A program made the translations under genes and the position numbers. The notes below the pieces were generated by a model. The model had not been told where the DNA came from. It ran no database searches and saw nothing but the letters and a program-made list of their open reading frames with translations. From DATFDN01 sp963818725 (GTDB lineage Bacteria > Pseudomonadota > Alphaproteobacteria > Acetobacterales > Acetobacteraceae), in assembly GCA_963818725.1 (NCBI GenBank), contig CAWFTU010000012.1, positions 1 to 64,000 on the forward strand: DNA of 64,000 nucleotides, in the 5' to 3' direction. Each line of letters begins with the position of its first letter. Positions within the stretch are counted from its first letter, which is position 1. Of this stretch, positions 43,983 through 54,000 are shown one piece after another.

Positions 43983-44582
43983 CTGAGATGACTCCACGAT
44001 TTGTTGTCCGAGCGACACCGGAATGGCTGGCTCGCAGGGAGGAGACTCCGGCGCCTACCCCGACCCCTTTCGAGGTGCCGGGTGGGGAGGCTGCTCCTTG
44101 GTATTGGGTGCGCATGGCGATCGAGAACGGAACAAGATGTAGCGACGCAGCGCGAGACTTGGAAATCTTCCTAGACGAGATACAACAGAAGTCTGGAGTT
44201 CGAAGGCTTCAAATCGCTGCCGAATGTTGGGGTCAATCTGTGCTGGTCTTGGGGCGAAAACATTATATTTGCCGACATACTTCCTGGAGCAATCAAATAC
44301 TTTAACATAGGTCATTTGACCCATCCTAATGATCGCGCAAGGTTGCGCGGCTACCATTCTCCGCAAAGTGCCCGAAATCATGCGTTTCTATCTCTGGCGT
44401 CGTTTCCCAGAAATCCCGGATACGAGGCCTATTTTGAACCGGGCACATATCGTATGCGCCTCCTGATTGGAGGTAAGAACGTCAAGACAATGGCCCATTG
44501 GGTGCAGTTCGAGTTCAGGGAATACTGGGAACCCAGGCCAGAGCAAATGCTGAAGTCGCTCAGCCTCAAAGTTGAAAGCTAA

Positions 44583-44989
44583 ATCACTTCTGCCCCGCCT
44601 CAGCAGGAGAAAACATGGTCCGCCGCATAACCCCATTATGGCAACCTATGTCAGGACAAAGCTTAGTAATCCTAAAGCATAGCCGCGCCGCCTAGAATAT
44701 TCGCTGTGCAGCGCGAATCTCTTGACTTATGTGTCAAGCCAGCCGGTCGGCCAAGATAGCAAGGTCGCCTTTCCGCCAGCAGCGGCGGATTAGACGATAC
44801 TCGCCCATCCGCATCGACCCCGCCTACTACAACCGCGGGCTAGGACCAGGGCTGTTCAACGCTGCCGCATTGCCTTCACTGAGGCCGCCCTGCCACACAT
44901 GTGGGGTGAAGTGAGGCGGCTGATCCAAGGGGGATTCCCGAGCCGGCAAATGTCTGACCCTTGGGGCGGCAACGGGGTCGGAGGGTGCC
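44583..44989. other. gap between the interrupted membrane gene and the ISAs1 fragment
   Basis: About 400 bases. A 26-codon frame at 44614 (MVRRITPLWQPMSGQSLVIL) has AGGAG six bases ahead and may be the cut-off start of another gene, since AT-rich host-like DNA continues to about 44,740. The part nearer 44,900-44,989 is GC-rich and is probably the left end of the ISAs1 element. Confidence 0.35.
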
Positions 44990-45343
44990 GTGGCTGCGTT
45001 TTCGCCGTTGCTGGACGTGCTGGCGGACGTCCCTGATCCGCGCCGGGCGCAGGGGAAGCTCTACGGGCTGCCCCACGTGCTGCTGTTCGCCATCCTCGCC
45101 ATCGTGACCGGCTGCAACTCGTATCGTGGCATTGTCACCTTCATCGGCGTCCATCGCCGCAGGCTGAACGCGGCCTTCGGCCTGAACTGGCGCCGCGCAC
45201 CCGCGCACACCGCCGTCCGCTACATTCTCCAAGGGCTCGACCCGGCCACGGTGGAGGGGGTCTTCCGCCACCATGCCGCCCTGCTGCAGGCGGCGCGCGC
45301 CACGCCTGGGCAGGGCAGCATTGCCCTGGATGGCAAGACGCGG
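44990..45343 (+). pseudogene. ISAs1-family transposase, N-terminal fragment
   Basis: From GTG 44990 the product reads AAFSPLLDVLADVPDPRRAQ, then LYGLPHVLLFAILAIVTGCN, YRGIVTFIGVHRRRLNAAFG and GSIALDGKTR. This is the standard N terminus of ISAs1/H-repeat transposases up to the first catalytic Asp box (DGKT-R). It stops where IS66 copy 2 begins. The catalytic remainder is not found on the other side of the IS66, so it has been deleted. Confidence 0.78.
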
Positions 45344-46765
45344 GTAATTACCCACCCCTGTTTCGGGCGTAGCGATCAGGCCGTGACGGTCTGCAGGATG
45401 GTGTTGAAGACGCTGGTGCCCGGTTTGAGGCGAGCGGTATCGACGACGCTGCGTATGTCGGCCTCACCCTCGGCGGCCCACATGGCACGATAGCCGTTGG
45501 TCACCTTGCGCTGGATCACCGAGGGCCGGAGGTCGCGCTCACAGGCGTTGTTGGTGGCCTCGACCTGGCCGGGCCAGTCGGCGAAGGTTAGGAGCTGATC
45601 GCGCGCTCGGCGCACCTTGTTCTGAAGTTCACGGGCCAAGTCGCAGGTGGTGGGTGCTGCCAGGATCGCGACCAGCCTGCCCGCCAGCGCGCGGCGCTTG
45701 GCGACCAGGGTGGAGGCAGCCAGTTGTGAGATGCTGTCCGCCAACTCGAAGGCCGAGGCGAGCCAGAGCGTGAGCCGAAACGGCACGGGGTCGTCGCTCA
45801 CTTCCAACACGTAGGCGACGTCGCGAGCCAGGTGCGCGAGGCAGGTCTGCTGGACTTGGCCATGGCCCTGCTGGGCCGAGTCGCGGTCCGACAGCCAGAC
45901 TTCGGGCTGGTGGCCAGCCATCATCGCGTGCACGACCGCGGCGGCGCGGGTCGGGGCGGCGTGGTGCACCACGGCCTCCTTGCAGCGGAACACCCAGTGA
46001 TAGGCGTTGCTGCCCTCAATCCGGACGCCTGTCTCGTCCGAGGCCACCACCTTGGCCTGCCGCAGGGCTGCGACGGCGTGCTCGCCCCTCGTCTTGCCAT
46101 TCCATCCGGCTGCGCCGAATGGAACCTTCGGCAAGCCTCGCCCGGCCTGGAAGCAAGTCTGGGCGCGACGCAGCAGGTTCATCAGCCCGCCCTGGCTGAT
46201 GGACAGGCCGAACAGGTCGGCCAGTGTCGCCTGCAGCCGCTCGTAGGACAGGCTCTGAAAGGTCTTGAGGTAGGTCGCCAGCGTGTGCAGGCGCGGGCCG
46301 AACGGCGTGCCTGTCGCGGCGGGCGGCGGCGCTGCCACGACCCGCGCCCCACAGCCGGGACACTGCACCGCCAAGCGTCGGTGGTGCTCGACGATTGGCT
46401 TGATCTCCGGCAGCTCAATCCGCTCGTGCACGCTCACCGCTTCGCTGGGCAGGTCGGGCGACAGCGCCCTGCGGCAGCACGGGCATTGCTGCGGGGCGTG
46501 ATCGACGACGCGGTCCACCTCCCTGCTGAGCGCCCGACTATGGCCTTCATGTCCGGGCTTGGCACCTCCGGGGCGGGCTTGCTCGCGACGCGCTTTGCGG
46601 TCTGTGGACGGCGGCTTGGACGAGGTGCGCGAGGTCTTCTCCGGCCGCTGCAGCCGCAGCCCCAACTCGATCAGCTCGGCCTTGCTCCGGCGCTCCAGCT
46701 CGTCCCGCTGCATGCCCAAACTGCATCAGCAATGCCGCCCCGCCGCAAGGGGGGTGGGTAATTAC
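45344..46765 (-). mobile_element. IS66-family element, copy 2 (inverted)
   Basis: Same length (1422 bp) and same GTAATTACCCACCCC ends as copy 1 but in the opposite orientation. It lacks a target duplication: the left flank is CAAGACGCGG of the ISAs1 gene, the right flank is CCTCGTGATG near tspO. Since copy 1 keeps matching duplications, a simple inversion between copies did not occur. Rather, a deletion next to copy 2 removed the rest of ISAs1. Confidence 0.85.
45376..46719 (-). CDS. IS66-family transposase (TnpC-like), copy 2
   Basis: A 447-residue protein almost identical to copy 1, with the same KPPSTDRK linker, CPCCRRAL zinc-finger-like region and DDE motifs (SDETGVRIEG, WLSDRDSAQQ, EATNNACERDL). 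It is intact. Two near-identical copies 3 kb apart indicate recent local transposition and give a substrate for homologous recombination. Confidence 0.9.
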   Translation of the reverse strand: MGMQRDELERRSKAELIELGLRLQRPEKTSRTSSKPPSTDRKARREQARPGGAKPGHEGHSRALSREVDRVVDHAPQQCPCCRRALSPDLPSEAVSVHERIELPEIKPIVEHHRRLAVQCPGCGARVVAAPPPAATGTPFGPRLHTLATYLKTFQSLSYERLQATLADLFGLSISQGGLMNLLRRAQTCFQAGRGLPKVPFGAAGWNGKTRGEHAVAALRQAKVVASDETGVRIEGSNAYHWVFRCKEAVVHHAAPTRAAAVVHAMMAGHQPEVWLSDRDSAQQGHGQVQQTCLAHLARDVAYVLEVSDDPVPFRLTLWLASAFELADSISQLAASTLVAKRRALAGRLVAILAAPTTCDLARELQNKVRRARDQLLTFADWPGQVEATNNACERDLRPSVIQRKVTNGYRAMWAAEGEADIRSVVDTARLKPGTSVFNTILQTVTA

Positions 46766-46854
46766 CCTCGTGATGGGCGGCACCCCGCGCCCTCTCGTCC
46801 CCTTTTCCGTCGCCGGCTGGCTGGCGGTTCTCTCCAACCCCGACACGGGCCGCG

Positions 46855-46870
46855 CCCGCCGCGCGGCGGG
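46855..46870. terminator. palindromic GC hairpin downstream of the tspO-like gene
   Basis: CCCGCCGCGCGGCGGG is a perfect 16-bp palindrome located a few bases past the stop of the minus-strand gene at 46879. It could form a strong hairpin at the transcript end. There is no T-run after it, so true intrinsic termination is uncertain. Confidence 0.3.
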
Positions 46871-46878
46871 TGGCAGGC

Positions 46879-47420
46879 TCACCGGTTCTTGCGCCACAGC
46901 TCCTCGGACAGCAGCGCCGCGAAAGCGAGCCAGGCCAGGTGCGGCACCGCGAGGTCTGCGGCGACCCGGTCCACCCGGCGCGCGGCGGCGACGTAGGCCG
47001 CCGCGTTGGCGATCGCCGTCCCGGACTCCAGCGCCATCGCGCCCCGCTCCCGCTGCCCGAAGCCGAGCCACAGCCAGAGCACGTCCAACGCTTGCATCCC
47101 GCCCCATAGCAGCAGCGCCCGGGTGCGCTCCCGGCCGGGCCGCGCGTTCCATACCCGCAGCCCCGAGACCGCCAGCATGGCGTAGAGCGGCCCCCAGACG
47201 CCGAACGCCCAATCCGGGGGCTGCGTGTCCGGCTTGCGCAGTCGCTTCCAGTAGGATCGAACGCCCGGATTGTCGGGCGCCGGCGAGTACGCCCGCGCCA
47301 GGCCGGCGGCTAGCAGCACCGCGCCGCCGATGACGACGGCACCCGCCGCCAGCCGCCCGCCCCGACCTGGCCGCGGCGGTTCGGTGGCACCGCGATCCGC
47401 TCCAACACGCCCTGATCCAT
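46879..47420 (-). CDS. TspO/MBR-family membrane protein, start uncertain
   Basis: A small protein of about 165-180 residues with five hydrophobic stretches, beginning around LAAGAVVIGGAVLLAAGLA. The family hallmark is SYWKRLRKPDTQPPDWAFGV followed by WGPLYAMLAVSGLRVW, with WLWLGFGQRERGAMALESG, and a C-terminal LAWLAFAALLSEELWRKN where TspO normally has LN. TspO proteins bind porphyrins or tryptophan derivatives in the membrane. A plausible start is ATG 47420 (MDQGVLERIAVPPNRRGQ), but it is one frame away from the conserved part, so another indel is likely near 47,350-47,370. It lies 54 bases after the corrected ahcY stop. Confidence 0.6.
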
Positions 47421-47474
47421 CCGATCGGCTCCGGCTGACCCAGGCCAGAACCGGTCCGGCGAGCCCCCGGTTTC

Positions 47475-48783
<1,309 letters not shown>

Positions 48784-48809
48784 CACGCGCTCCTGAGTGG
48801 GTCGCGGAC

Positions 48810-48838
48810 CCTATAGAAAGGCCAGGTGCCGGGCGCAA
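48810..48838 (-). promoter_or_regulatory. likely sigma-70-type promoter of ahcY
   Basis: On the minus strand TTGCGC and TATAGG are separated by exactly 17 bases, and the second box is about 27 bases from the ahcY ATG, leaving room for a short leader with GGAG. I see no SAH or SAM riboswitch in the 140-bp divergent space. Confidence 0.5.
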
Positions 48839-48923
48839 TGGCACGCAAGCCTGATCGGCGCCCGCCTTGAGTCGCCGGCCAGCCGTCTCAGATGCATTCG
48901 GCGCCGGAAGGAGCGACCTCGCC

Positions 48924-50180
48924 ATGACGATCTACACGGGCCCAGTGTTCGAGATGGCCCGCACCCAGTTCCACGTGATCGCTGACTACCTGGAGATCCC
49001 CTTCGATGAGCGCGACCGGCTGCTGTTCCCGAAGCGGGCCATCACCGTCGCCTGTCCGATCCACCGGGACGACGGAAGACTGGCCGTGTTCCACGGTTTC
49101 CGTGTGCAGCACCACCTCACCCTCGGCCCCACCAAGGGTGGAGCCCGCTATTCCCCCAAGCTCGATCTGGGCGAGGTGGCGGCGCTGGCGATCTGGATGA
49201 GCTGGAAATGCGCGCTCGCCGGGCTGCCCTATGGCGGGGCGAAGGGCGGCATCGCCGTCGACCCCTACGCACTGAGTCGCCGTGAGCTGGAGTCGCTCTC
49301 GCGCCGCTACATGCAGGAGATGATCCCCTTCGTCGGTCCGCACACCGACGTCATGGCGCCCGACATGGGCACCAACGAGCAGGTGATGGCCTGGTTCATG
49401 GACACCTATTCCATGTACCAGGGCAAGACCGTGACCGAGATCGTCACCGGCAAGCCGGTCGCCTGCGGCGGGACGGAGGGACGGCGCGACGCCACCGGGC
49501 GCGGTGTCGCGCACCTTGTGGATCGCGCGCTGGCGCGGATCGGACTGGCCGCGGGGGGTGCCACGGCGATCGTGCAGGGGTTCGGCAATGTGGGCAGCGT
49601 CGCCGCCCAGGCGCTCGCCGAACGTGGCGTGAAGGTGATCGGCGTCTCCGACCACGTTGCCTGCTACTTCGACCGGAAGGGGCTGGATGTTGCCGGGCTG
49701 GTGCGCCACACGGTCGCGAATGGCACGCTGGCCGGGTTCTCCAACGAACTTGCCTCCGATCCGGCCGAGTTGCTGACGCGGGAGTGCGACATCCTTGTTC
49801 CGGCAGCCATCGAGCGCGTCATTGATGCCTCGGTTGCGGCCCGGCTGCGCTGTCGCGTGCTGGCCGAGGGTGCGAACGGGCCGACCACGCCGGAGGCCGA
49901 CGAGGTGCTGGCGCGGCGGCCGGAAATCTTCGTGATCCCCGACCTCCTCTGCAACGCCGGCGGGGTCGTGGTTAGCTATTTCGAATGGGTGCAGGACTTG
50001 CAGCAGTTCTTCTGGGACGAGCCGGAGGTCATGAACCGCCTCTGTCACGTCCTCGACCGCGCCTTCGCGGAGGTCATGGCGCGTGTGGAGCGTGACAAGG
50101 TCACGCACCGCACGGCGGCCATGGCGATCGGCGTGGACAAGGTGCGCAGCGCCAAGAAGGTGCGGGGACTGTTTCCCTGA
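48924..50180 (+). CDS. Glu/Leu/Phe/Val-family dehydrogenase (glutamate dehydrogenase type)
   Basis: A 418-residue enzyme. The substrate region shows GPTKGGARYSPKLDLGEVAAL and GLPYGGAKGGIAVDP, with the catalytic Lys in PYGGAKGG, and MAPDMGTNEQVMAWFMD. The NAD(P)-binding domain has IVQGFGNVGSVAAQAL, with ILVPAAIERVI and VIPDLLCNAGGVVVSYFEW after it. It oxidatively deaminates glutamate to 2-oxoglutarate or the reverse. The typical Lys of the glutamate gamma-carboxylate pocket is hard to confirm, so another amino acid is possible. AAGGAG is upstream of ATG 48924, and the gene is divergent from ahcY. Confidence 0.9.
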   Translation: MTIYTGPVFEMARTQFHVIADYLEIPFDERDRLLFPKRAITVACPIHRDDGRLAVFHGFRVQHHLTLGPTKGGARYSPKLDLGEVAALAIWMSWKCALAGLPYGGAKGGIAVDPYALSRRELESLSRRYMQEMIPFVGPHTDVMAPDMGTNEQVMAWFMDTYSMYQGKTVTEIVTGKPVACGGTEGRRDATGRGVAHLVDRALARIGLAAGGATAIVQGFGNVGSVAAQALAERGVKVIGVSDHVACYFDRKGLDVAGLVRHTVANGTLAGFSNELASDPAELLTRECDILVPAAIERVIDASVAARLRCRVLAEGANGPTTPEADEVLARRPEIFVIPDLLCNAGGVVVSYFEWVQDLQQFFWDEPEVMNRLCHVLDRAFAEVMARVERDKVTHRTAAMAIGVDKVRSAKKVRGLFP

Positions 50181-50251
50181 CGCTGACGGGAAACAAGATT
50201 GGCAGGGCGGCGTTCCTACGAAGCCAAGCCCCAGAAATTTAGGAGCGAACG

Positions 50252-50467
50252 ATGTCCGACGATCGAGCCAGCGGCGGCGCGGCCTCGAAGACCTCGGATG
50301 CCGAGCGGTTGCGGCGGAAGATCGATTCCGGCAAGACCGGAGATAAGGTCGGCGTTGCGGACCCAGCCATGTCGCCTCTCGGCACCGACGACGAGGCTGC
50401 GCAAGGGCATGACGAGGAAGGGCTCAGAATCGCCCGCCAGGCACCCAAGCCCACCCGTCCAGCCTAG
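50252..50467 (+). CDS. small hydrophilic hypothetical protein
   Basis: A 71-residue protein with AGGAGCGAAC before ATG 50252. It starts MSDDRASGGAASKTSDAERL, is rich in Asp, Lys and Gly, and contains KIDSGKTGDKVGVADPAMSP and LGTDDEAAQGHDEEG. It has no membrane segment and appears mostly disordered. Similar short proteins with an I-D-S-G-(K/R)-T-G-D-K-V segment occur in Acetobacteraceae, to my knowledge without known function. Confidence 0.6.
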   Translation: MSDDRASGGAASKTSDAERLRRKIDSGKTGDKVGVADPAMSPLGTDDEAAQGHDEEGLRIARQAPKPTRPA

Positions 50468-50592
50468 CAATCCCGGATCGGCTGCCCGAAGTCCCCGCCG
50501 ATCCGCGCCCGCGCGCGATCGCGATGCCGTGGGAGGTTCCAGTCCGAGGGAAACGGCTTTAGAACCGGCGGCTCGCACCGAGGGAGGCAGCC

Positions 50593-50943
50593 GTGAGCAA
50601 GATCATTCGCACCGAGGCTAACAAGATTCTCTCGAAGGCTGTCGAGTACCACGGCTTCGTTTACCTGGCGGGAGTGACGGCGCGCGACGCCGCCGGGGAC
50701 GTCAAGCGCCAGACGACGGACATCCTGGAGCAGATCGACCAGTTGCTAGAGACCCACGGCACCGACAAGACCCGGTTGTTGCAAGCGCAGATCTGGGTCA
50801 AGGACATCCGCGACCGGGATGCCATGAACGAGGTGTGGACCGCCTGGCTTCCGCCCAACGGGGCACCAGTACGCGTCTGCGTTCAGGCCAACCTCGCCGA
50901 CTCTCGTTTGCTCGTCGAAATTATGGTGACTGCCTGCAAGTAG
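50593..50943 (+). CDS. RidA/YjgF-family enamine/imine deaminase
   Basis: A 116-residue protein from GTG 50593. It shows the RidA core: ILSKAVEYHGFVYLAGVTA, QTTDILEQIDQLLETHGTDK, QIWVKDIRDRDAMNEVWTAW, and APVRVCVQANLADSRLLVEI, where the Arg of PVRVCVQA contacts the carboxylate of the substrate. RidA proteins clear reactive 2-aminoacrylate released by PLP enzymes, protecting amino-acid metabolism; a nearby amino-acid dehydrogenase is consistent. The frame is complete and of normal length. Confidence 0.88.
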   Translation: MSKIIRTEANKILSKAVEYHGFVYLAGVTARDAAGDVKRQTTDILEQIDQLLETHGTDKTRLLQAQIWVKDIRDRDAMNEVWTAWLPPNGAPVRVCVQANLADSRLLVEIMVTACK

Positions 50944-51153
50944 GGGAGGCGATTCGGGCGTGGGACGAACCCTTCCCGCGCCTTGCGATCCTACAAAATA
51001 GGATGATTTTCGGATCGCCTTACCTTGTCCACAGCCCTATTTCTATAAATTGCAATGTCCTAGAACGCTAAGTTCACGTCCCCTGTTGTCGGCTCGCACA
51101 GCGGCGCGTACCGCGAATCAACCAGGAAGCGAGTTACGGAAGGGGAGCTGCGG

Positions 51154-51918
51154 ATGGGCGTACGGGCAACCGGCGGCAAACTGCTGTTCATGTTTTACTT
51201 TATGGTGCTTGGCTCGGCTGCCGGGACAGCCTTCGCGGAAACCGGGACTCAGCGCCGCCCGCCTTCTGTCTTCTACGACCCGAACATTATGCTGTTGTCG
51301 CGTCCCGGCAGCTTTACCACACAACAGCGTTCAGCGCGTCATTACAATTCGCGATACGCCGCGCTCTCCTGCGTTCCATACGCCCGCGCTCACTCAAACG
51401 TGAGGGTTGCGGGCAACGCCTGGCAGTGGTGGGCCAACGCGGCAGGGATCTATGAGCGCGGCAACCTCCCGGAGTTGGACGGCGTGCTGGTGTTCCAGTC
51501 CAACCGCCAAATGCACCTCGGCCATGTCGCCGTGGTCAGCCGCGTGCTCAACCCGCGCATGATCGAGATCGACCAGTCCAACTGGCCCAACGGTCACGGG
51601 ATTACCCGCCGCGTGCCCGTGGTGGACGTCTCGGAGCGCAATGACTGGACAGCGGTGCGCGTCGCGTTGGGGCAGAGCAGCAAGTTTGGCAGCATTTATC
51701 CAACCTACGGCTTCATCTATGGTCGCCCCGACACTGGGCGGCTGGTCGCGTCCAATTGGGCCCCGACGCCCGTGCCCCCGCTCGACCCGGCTCCGGGCGA
51801 CTTGCGCACCCCTCACGGGGACGAACAGGTAGCTCAGGCCCCGGCGCTACACCAAGCGACCCGACCGCGCCGTCCCGGCGCATGGGCAAGCAGCGCGCGG
51901 CGTGGAAGCAAGGGCTGA
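51154..51918 (+). CDS. secreted CHAP-domain protein (peptidoglycan amidase type)
   Basis: A 254-residue protein with a signal peptide, LLFMFYFMVLGSAAGTAFA, cleaved before ETG. The CHAP domain has the nucleophile Cys in ALSCVPYARAHSNVRVAG, AWQWWANAAGIYERG, and the His in LGHVAVVSRVLNPRMIEI, with SNWPNGHGITRRVPVVDVS giving the Asn/Asp region. Such enzymes cut stem-peptide links in peptidoglycan and act in the periplasm or outside. The 60-residue C terminus is Pro/Arg-rich and without a cell-wall-binding module. It is convergent with moaA. Confidence 0.82.
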   Translation: MGVRATGGKLLFMFYFMVLGSAAGTAFAETGTQRRPPSVFYDPNIMLLSRPGSFTTQQRSARHYNSRYAALSCVPYARAHSNVRVAGNAWQWWANAAGIYERGNLPELDGVLVFQSNRQMHLGHVAVVSRVLNPRMIEIDQSNWPNGHGITRRVPVVDVSERNDWTAVRVALGQSSKFGSIYPTYGFIYGRPDTGRLVASNWAPTPVPPLDPAPGDLRTPHGDEQVAQAPALHQATRPRRPGAWASSARRGSKG

Positions 51919-51933
51919 GAAAGGACGGGAGCT

Positions 51934-52932
51934 CTAGCCCCCGGTCACGCTCATGTGCCGCGCGACAGCGGGACGGTCCTGGCGCCGGTCGATCACGAAA
52001 TCATGCCCCTTGGGCTTGCGTGCGATAGCGGCGCGGATCGCCGCTTCCAACTGCGCCTCGTCGGCGCCGCCGCGCAGCACCGCGCGCAGATCCGCCTGGT
52101 CGTCCTGACCCAGGCACATGAAGAGCGTTCCGGTGCAGGTGAGTCGCACCCGGTTGCAGCTCTCGCAAAAGTTGTGGGTCATCGGCGTGATGAAGCCGAT
52201 GCGCCGCCCGGTTTCCGCGACGTCGAAATAGCGGGCCGGCCCTCCGGTGCGGTACTCGGTCTCCGTCAGCGTCCAGCGCCGGCGCAGGCGGCCGCGCACA
52301 ATCGAAAGGGGCAGGTACTGATCGGTGCGGTCTTCGGTGATCTCGCCCAGCGGCATCGTCTCGATGAGGCAGAGGTCGAAGCCGTGCTGCCCGCACCAAG
52401 CGATCATGGTGTCGAAGTCATTCTCGTTCACGCCGCGCATGGCCACGGCGTTGATCTTGATCGCGAGCCCCGCGCCCTTGGCGACGAAGATGCCCTCGAG
52501 CACCTGTTCGATCCGGCCCCGGCGGGTCATCGCGGTGAAGGTGGCGGCGTCGAGCGTGTCGAGGGACACGTTCACCCGTCGCATTCCCGCCCGGTAAAGA
52601 TCGGCGGCATAACGGGCGAGCTGGGTGCCATTGGTGGTAAGGGTCAGTTCGTCTAGCCCCGAGCCCAAACGGTGGCCCAGGCGCTCGACGAGCTTGACCA
52701 CGTCGCGGCGGACCAGCGGCTCGCCCCCCGTCAGCCGCAGTTTGCGAGTCCCTAGCCGGATGAACACAGCACAGATCCGCTCCAGCTCCTCGAGCGTGAG
52801 CAAGTCCCGTTTGGGGAGGAACGTCATCTCCTCGGCCATACAGTACACGCAGCGGAGATCGCAGCGGTCCGTGACCGAGACGCGCAGGTAGCTGATAGGC
52901 CGGCCGAACGGATCGATCATAAGAGAACGCAT
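51934..52932 (-). CDS. moaA: GTP 3',8-cyclase of molybdenum cofactor synthesis
   Basis: A 332-residue radical-SAM enzyme. The N-terminal [4Fe-4S] cluster motif is TDRCDLRCVYCMAEEMTFLP, and the C-terminal cluster has FCESCNRVRLTCTGTLFMCL, the CxxC...C set that binds GTP. SAM-binding LRLTGGEPLVRRDVVKLVER is also present. It turns GTP into 3',8-cyclo-GTP with MoaC acting next; moaC is not in the window. The usual terminal GG is present (VTGG). Start choice among Met residues at 52950, 52932 and 52920 is uncertain. Confidence 0.93.
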   Translation of the reverse strand: MRSLMIDPFGRPISYLRVSVTDRCDLRCVYCMAEEMTFLPKRDLLTLEELERICAVFIRLGTRKLRLTGGEPLVRRDVVKLVERLGHRLGSGLDELTLTTNGTQLARYAADLYRAGMRRVNVSLDTLDAATFTAMTRRGRIEQVLEGIFVAKGAGLAIKINAVAMRGVNENDFDTMIAWCGQHGFDLCLIETMPLGEITEDRTDQYLPLSIVRGRLRRRWTLTETEYRTGGPARYFDVAETGRRIGFITPMTHNFCESCNRVRLTCTGTLFMCLGQDDQADLRAVLRGGADEAQLEAAIRAAIARKPKGHDFVIDRRQDRPAVARHMSVTGG

Positions 52933-52983
52933 AAGCAAGAGGTGCGCCACGCCACGCCTGGGATCAAGCCCCCTGGCTCGAAC

Positions 52984-53172
52984 TCAGCCCGGCGCTTCCA
53001 GCACGTCGAGCGCGACATGGGAGGTATTAATCAGAATCTTTCCGGCATTCTCAAAATTGACGGTGACCCGATCCCCAATGACGGACTGGACCTGACCTGC
53101 TCCCCACTCTGGTCGAGCGGGATGCCGCACCCACTGACCAGGCTCGATCGTCGATGCAAGGGGTCGGCTCAT
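52984..53172 (-). CDS. DUF3553 protein
   Basis: A 62-residue protein: MSRPLASTIEPGQWVRHPAR, then PEWGAGQVQSVIGDRVTVNF and ILINTSHVALDVLE. This fits DUF3553, a short beta-barrel similar to the C-terminal RNA-polymerase-contacting domain of UvrD/PcrA-type proteins, common in alphaproteobacteria. The pattern GQWVRHPxxPEWGxGQV is diagnostic. It stands between moaA and the chemotaxis operon. Function is not known. Confidence 0.8.
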   Translation of the reverse strand: MSRPLASTIEPGQWVRHPARPEWGAGQVQSVIGDRVTVNFENAGKILINTSHVALDVLEAPG

Positions 53173-53296
53173 GGAAGCCCTCCGGCAGCGAACACACAGC
53201 TCGTATTATTTTATAGACAAATCCCAAAAAATGGGGCAGCTAACTGATAGTGCCGCGAACGTACTCGCGCGCGGTCGATTTTGAGGAGCCTGACTT

Positions 53297-53934
53297 ATGA
53301 GCGAGCCCCTGCGTCTTGCCGAGTTGGTCGCTACCCGGGTGTTCCACGATCTCAGCGGTCTCGCCGGCACCCTCGCCGCGACCATCGAACTCGCGCTGGA
53401 CGAGGCTGGTCAGCAGGGGAAAGCCTCACTTCCGCGGCCGACCTCGTCGCCGATCTTAACCGCCGCGTGCGTCTCTTGCGCTCCGCCTGGGGATCAACCG
53501 GGGAGGAGCTGGACATCGCGCGCTTGAGAGACCTTGCCCTCGGCACGCCAGGAGCTCACCACATGAGCCTTGATCTCTCGCCCTTGCCGCGAGAAAGCGT
53601 GTTTTCTCCGGAGTTGGGCCGCGTCCTGCTCAACGTCATCATCCTTGGCGCGGGATCGCTGCCCCGTGGTGGCAAGCTAACGCTATCCACAGCCAGCGAG
53701 GCGCGGGTGCGCGCGACCATTCGCGGGCCGCGCGCCGCCTGGCCGAAGGCCCTCGCGCCGTCACTGGCCAGTGAGGAGGCCGCGTTGGCAGCCCTCGACA
53801 ACCCGCGCACTCTCCTGGCTCCCCTCGTGGCGCTCATTGCGCACCAACTCGGCGTTGCTCTCGCGCTGGAACGATCCGAACAACGCACGCCGGGCCGCCG
53901 GGAACCGCCTTCGCTGCTGATCGGAGCCGCATAG
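53297..53934 (+). CDS. ChpT-like histidine phosphotransferase, one-base frameshift
   Basis: About 212 residues. The N-terminal frame from ATG 53297 reads MSEPLRLAELVATRVFHDLS, where the His in FHDLSG is the expected phosphoryl site of ChpT-type dimers, followed by LAATIELALDEAG. After QQG one G appears lost from a G run (about 53,418), and the rest continues in another frame: AADLVADLNRRVRLLRSAWG and LLNVIILGAGSLPRGGKLTL, the degenerate ATPase-like domain. ChpT relays phosphate from CckA to CtrA and CpdR. Here the gene leads the che operon, 66 bases before cheA, which suggests a link between the two systems. Confidence 0.75.
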
Positions 53935-54000
53935 CTTAATGGTTTCTTCGCCCATCCAGGCCAGTATCGGCGGTGCATCGATCCTGGACCTGAAGACGCA

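Larger units (their letters stand above)
40885..44582 (+). pseudogene. unknown single-pass membrane protein gene split by IS66 and IS4 elements
   Basis: Three host pieces can be spliced: 40885-40932, 42363-42455 and 43988-44582, joining in phase after removing each IS and one duplication. From TTG 40885, with GGAGGAG eight bases ahead, the product reads MDWVAVATFALA plus IVTLLLAVVTVFQ (one membrane helix), then RGLVYRPRLKPPIAE, followed by a soluble domain with EAAPWYWVRMAIENGTR, GHLTHPNDRARLRGYHS, and FEPGTYRMRLLIGGKNVK. One base is missing at about 44,195. The pattern of an N-terminal helix plus a beta-rich W-V-R-x-x-I-E-N domain recalls a widespread uncharacterised family. The A+T content is higher than in core genes. 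Confidence 0.6.

Noticed and set aside
40933..46765. A composite transposon bounded by the two IS66 copies
   Set aside because: Copy 1 is flanked on both sides by its own target duplication inside one gene and copy 2 has no duplication, so the copies did not move the intervening DNA as a unit.
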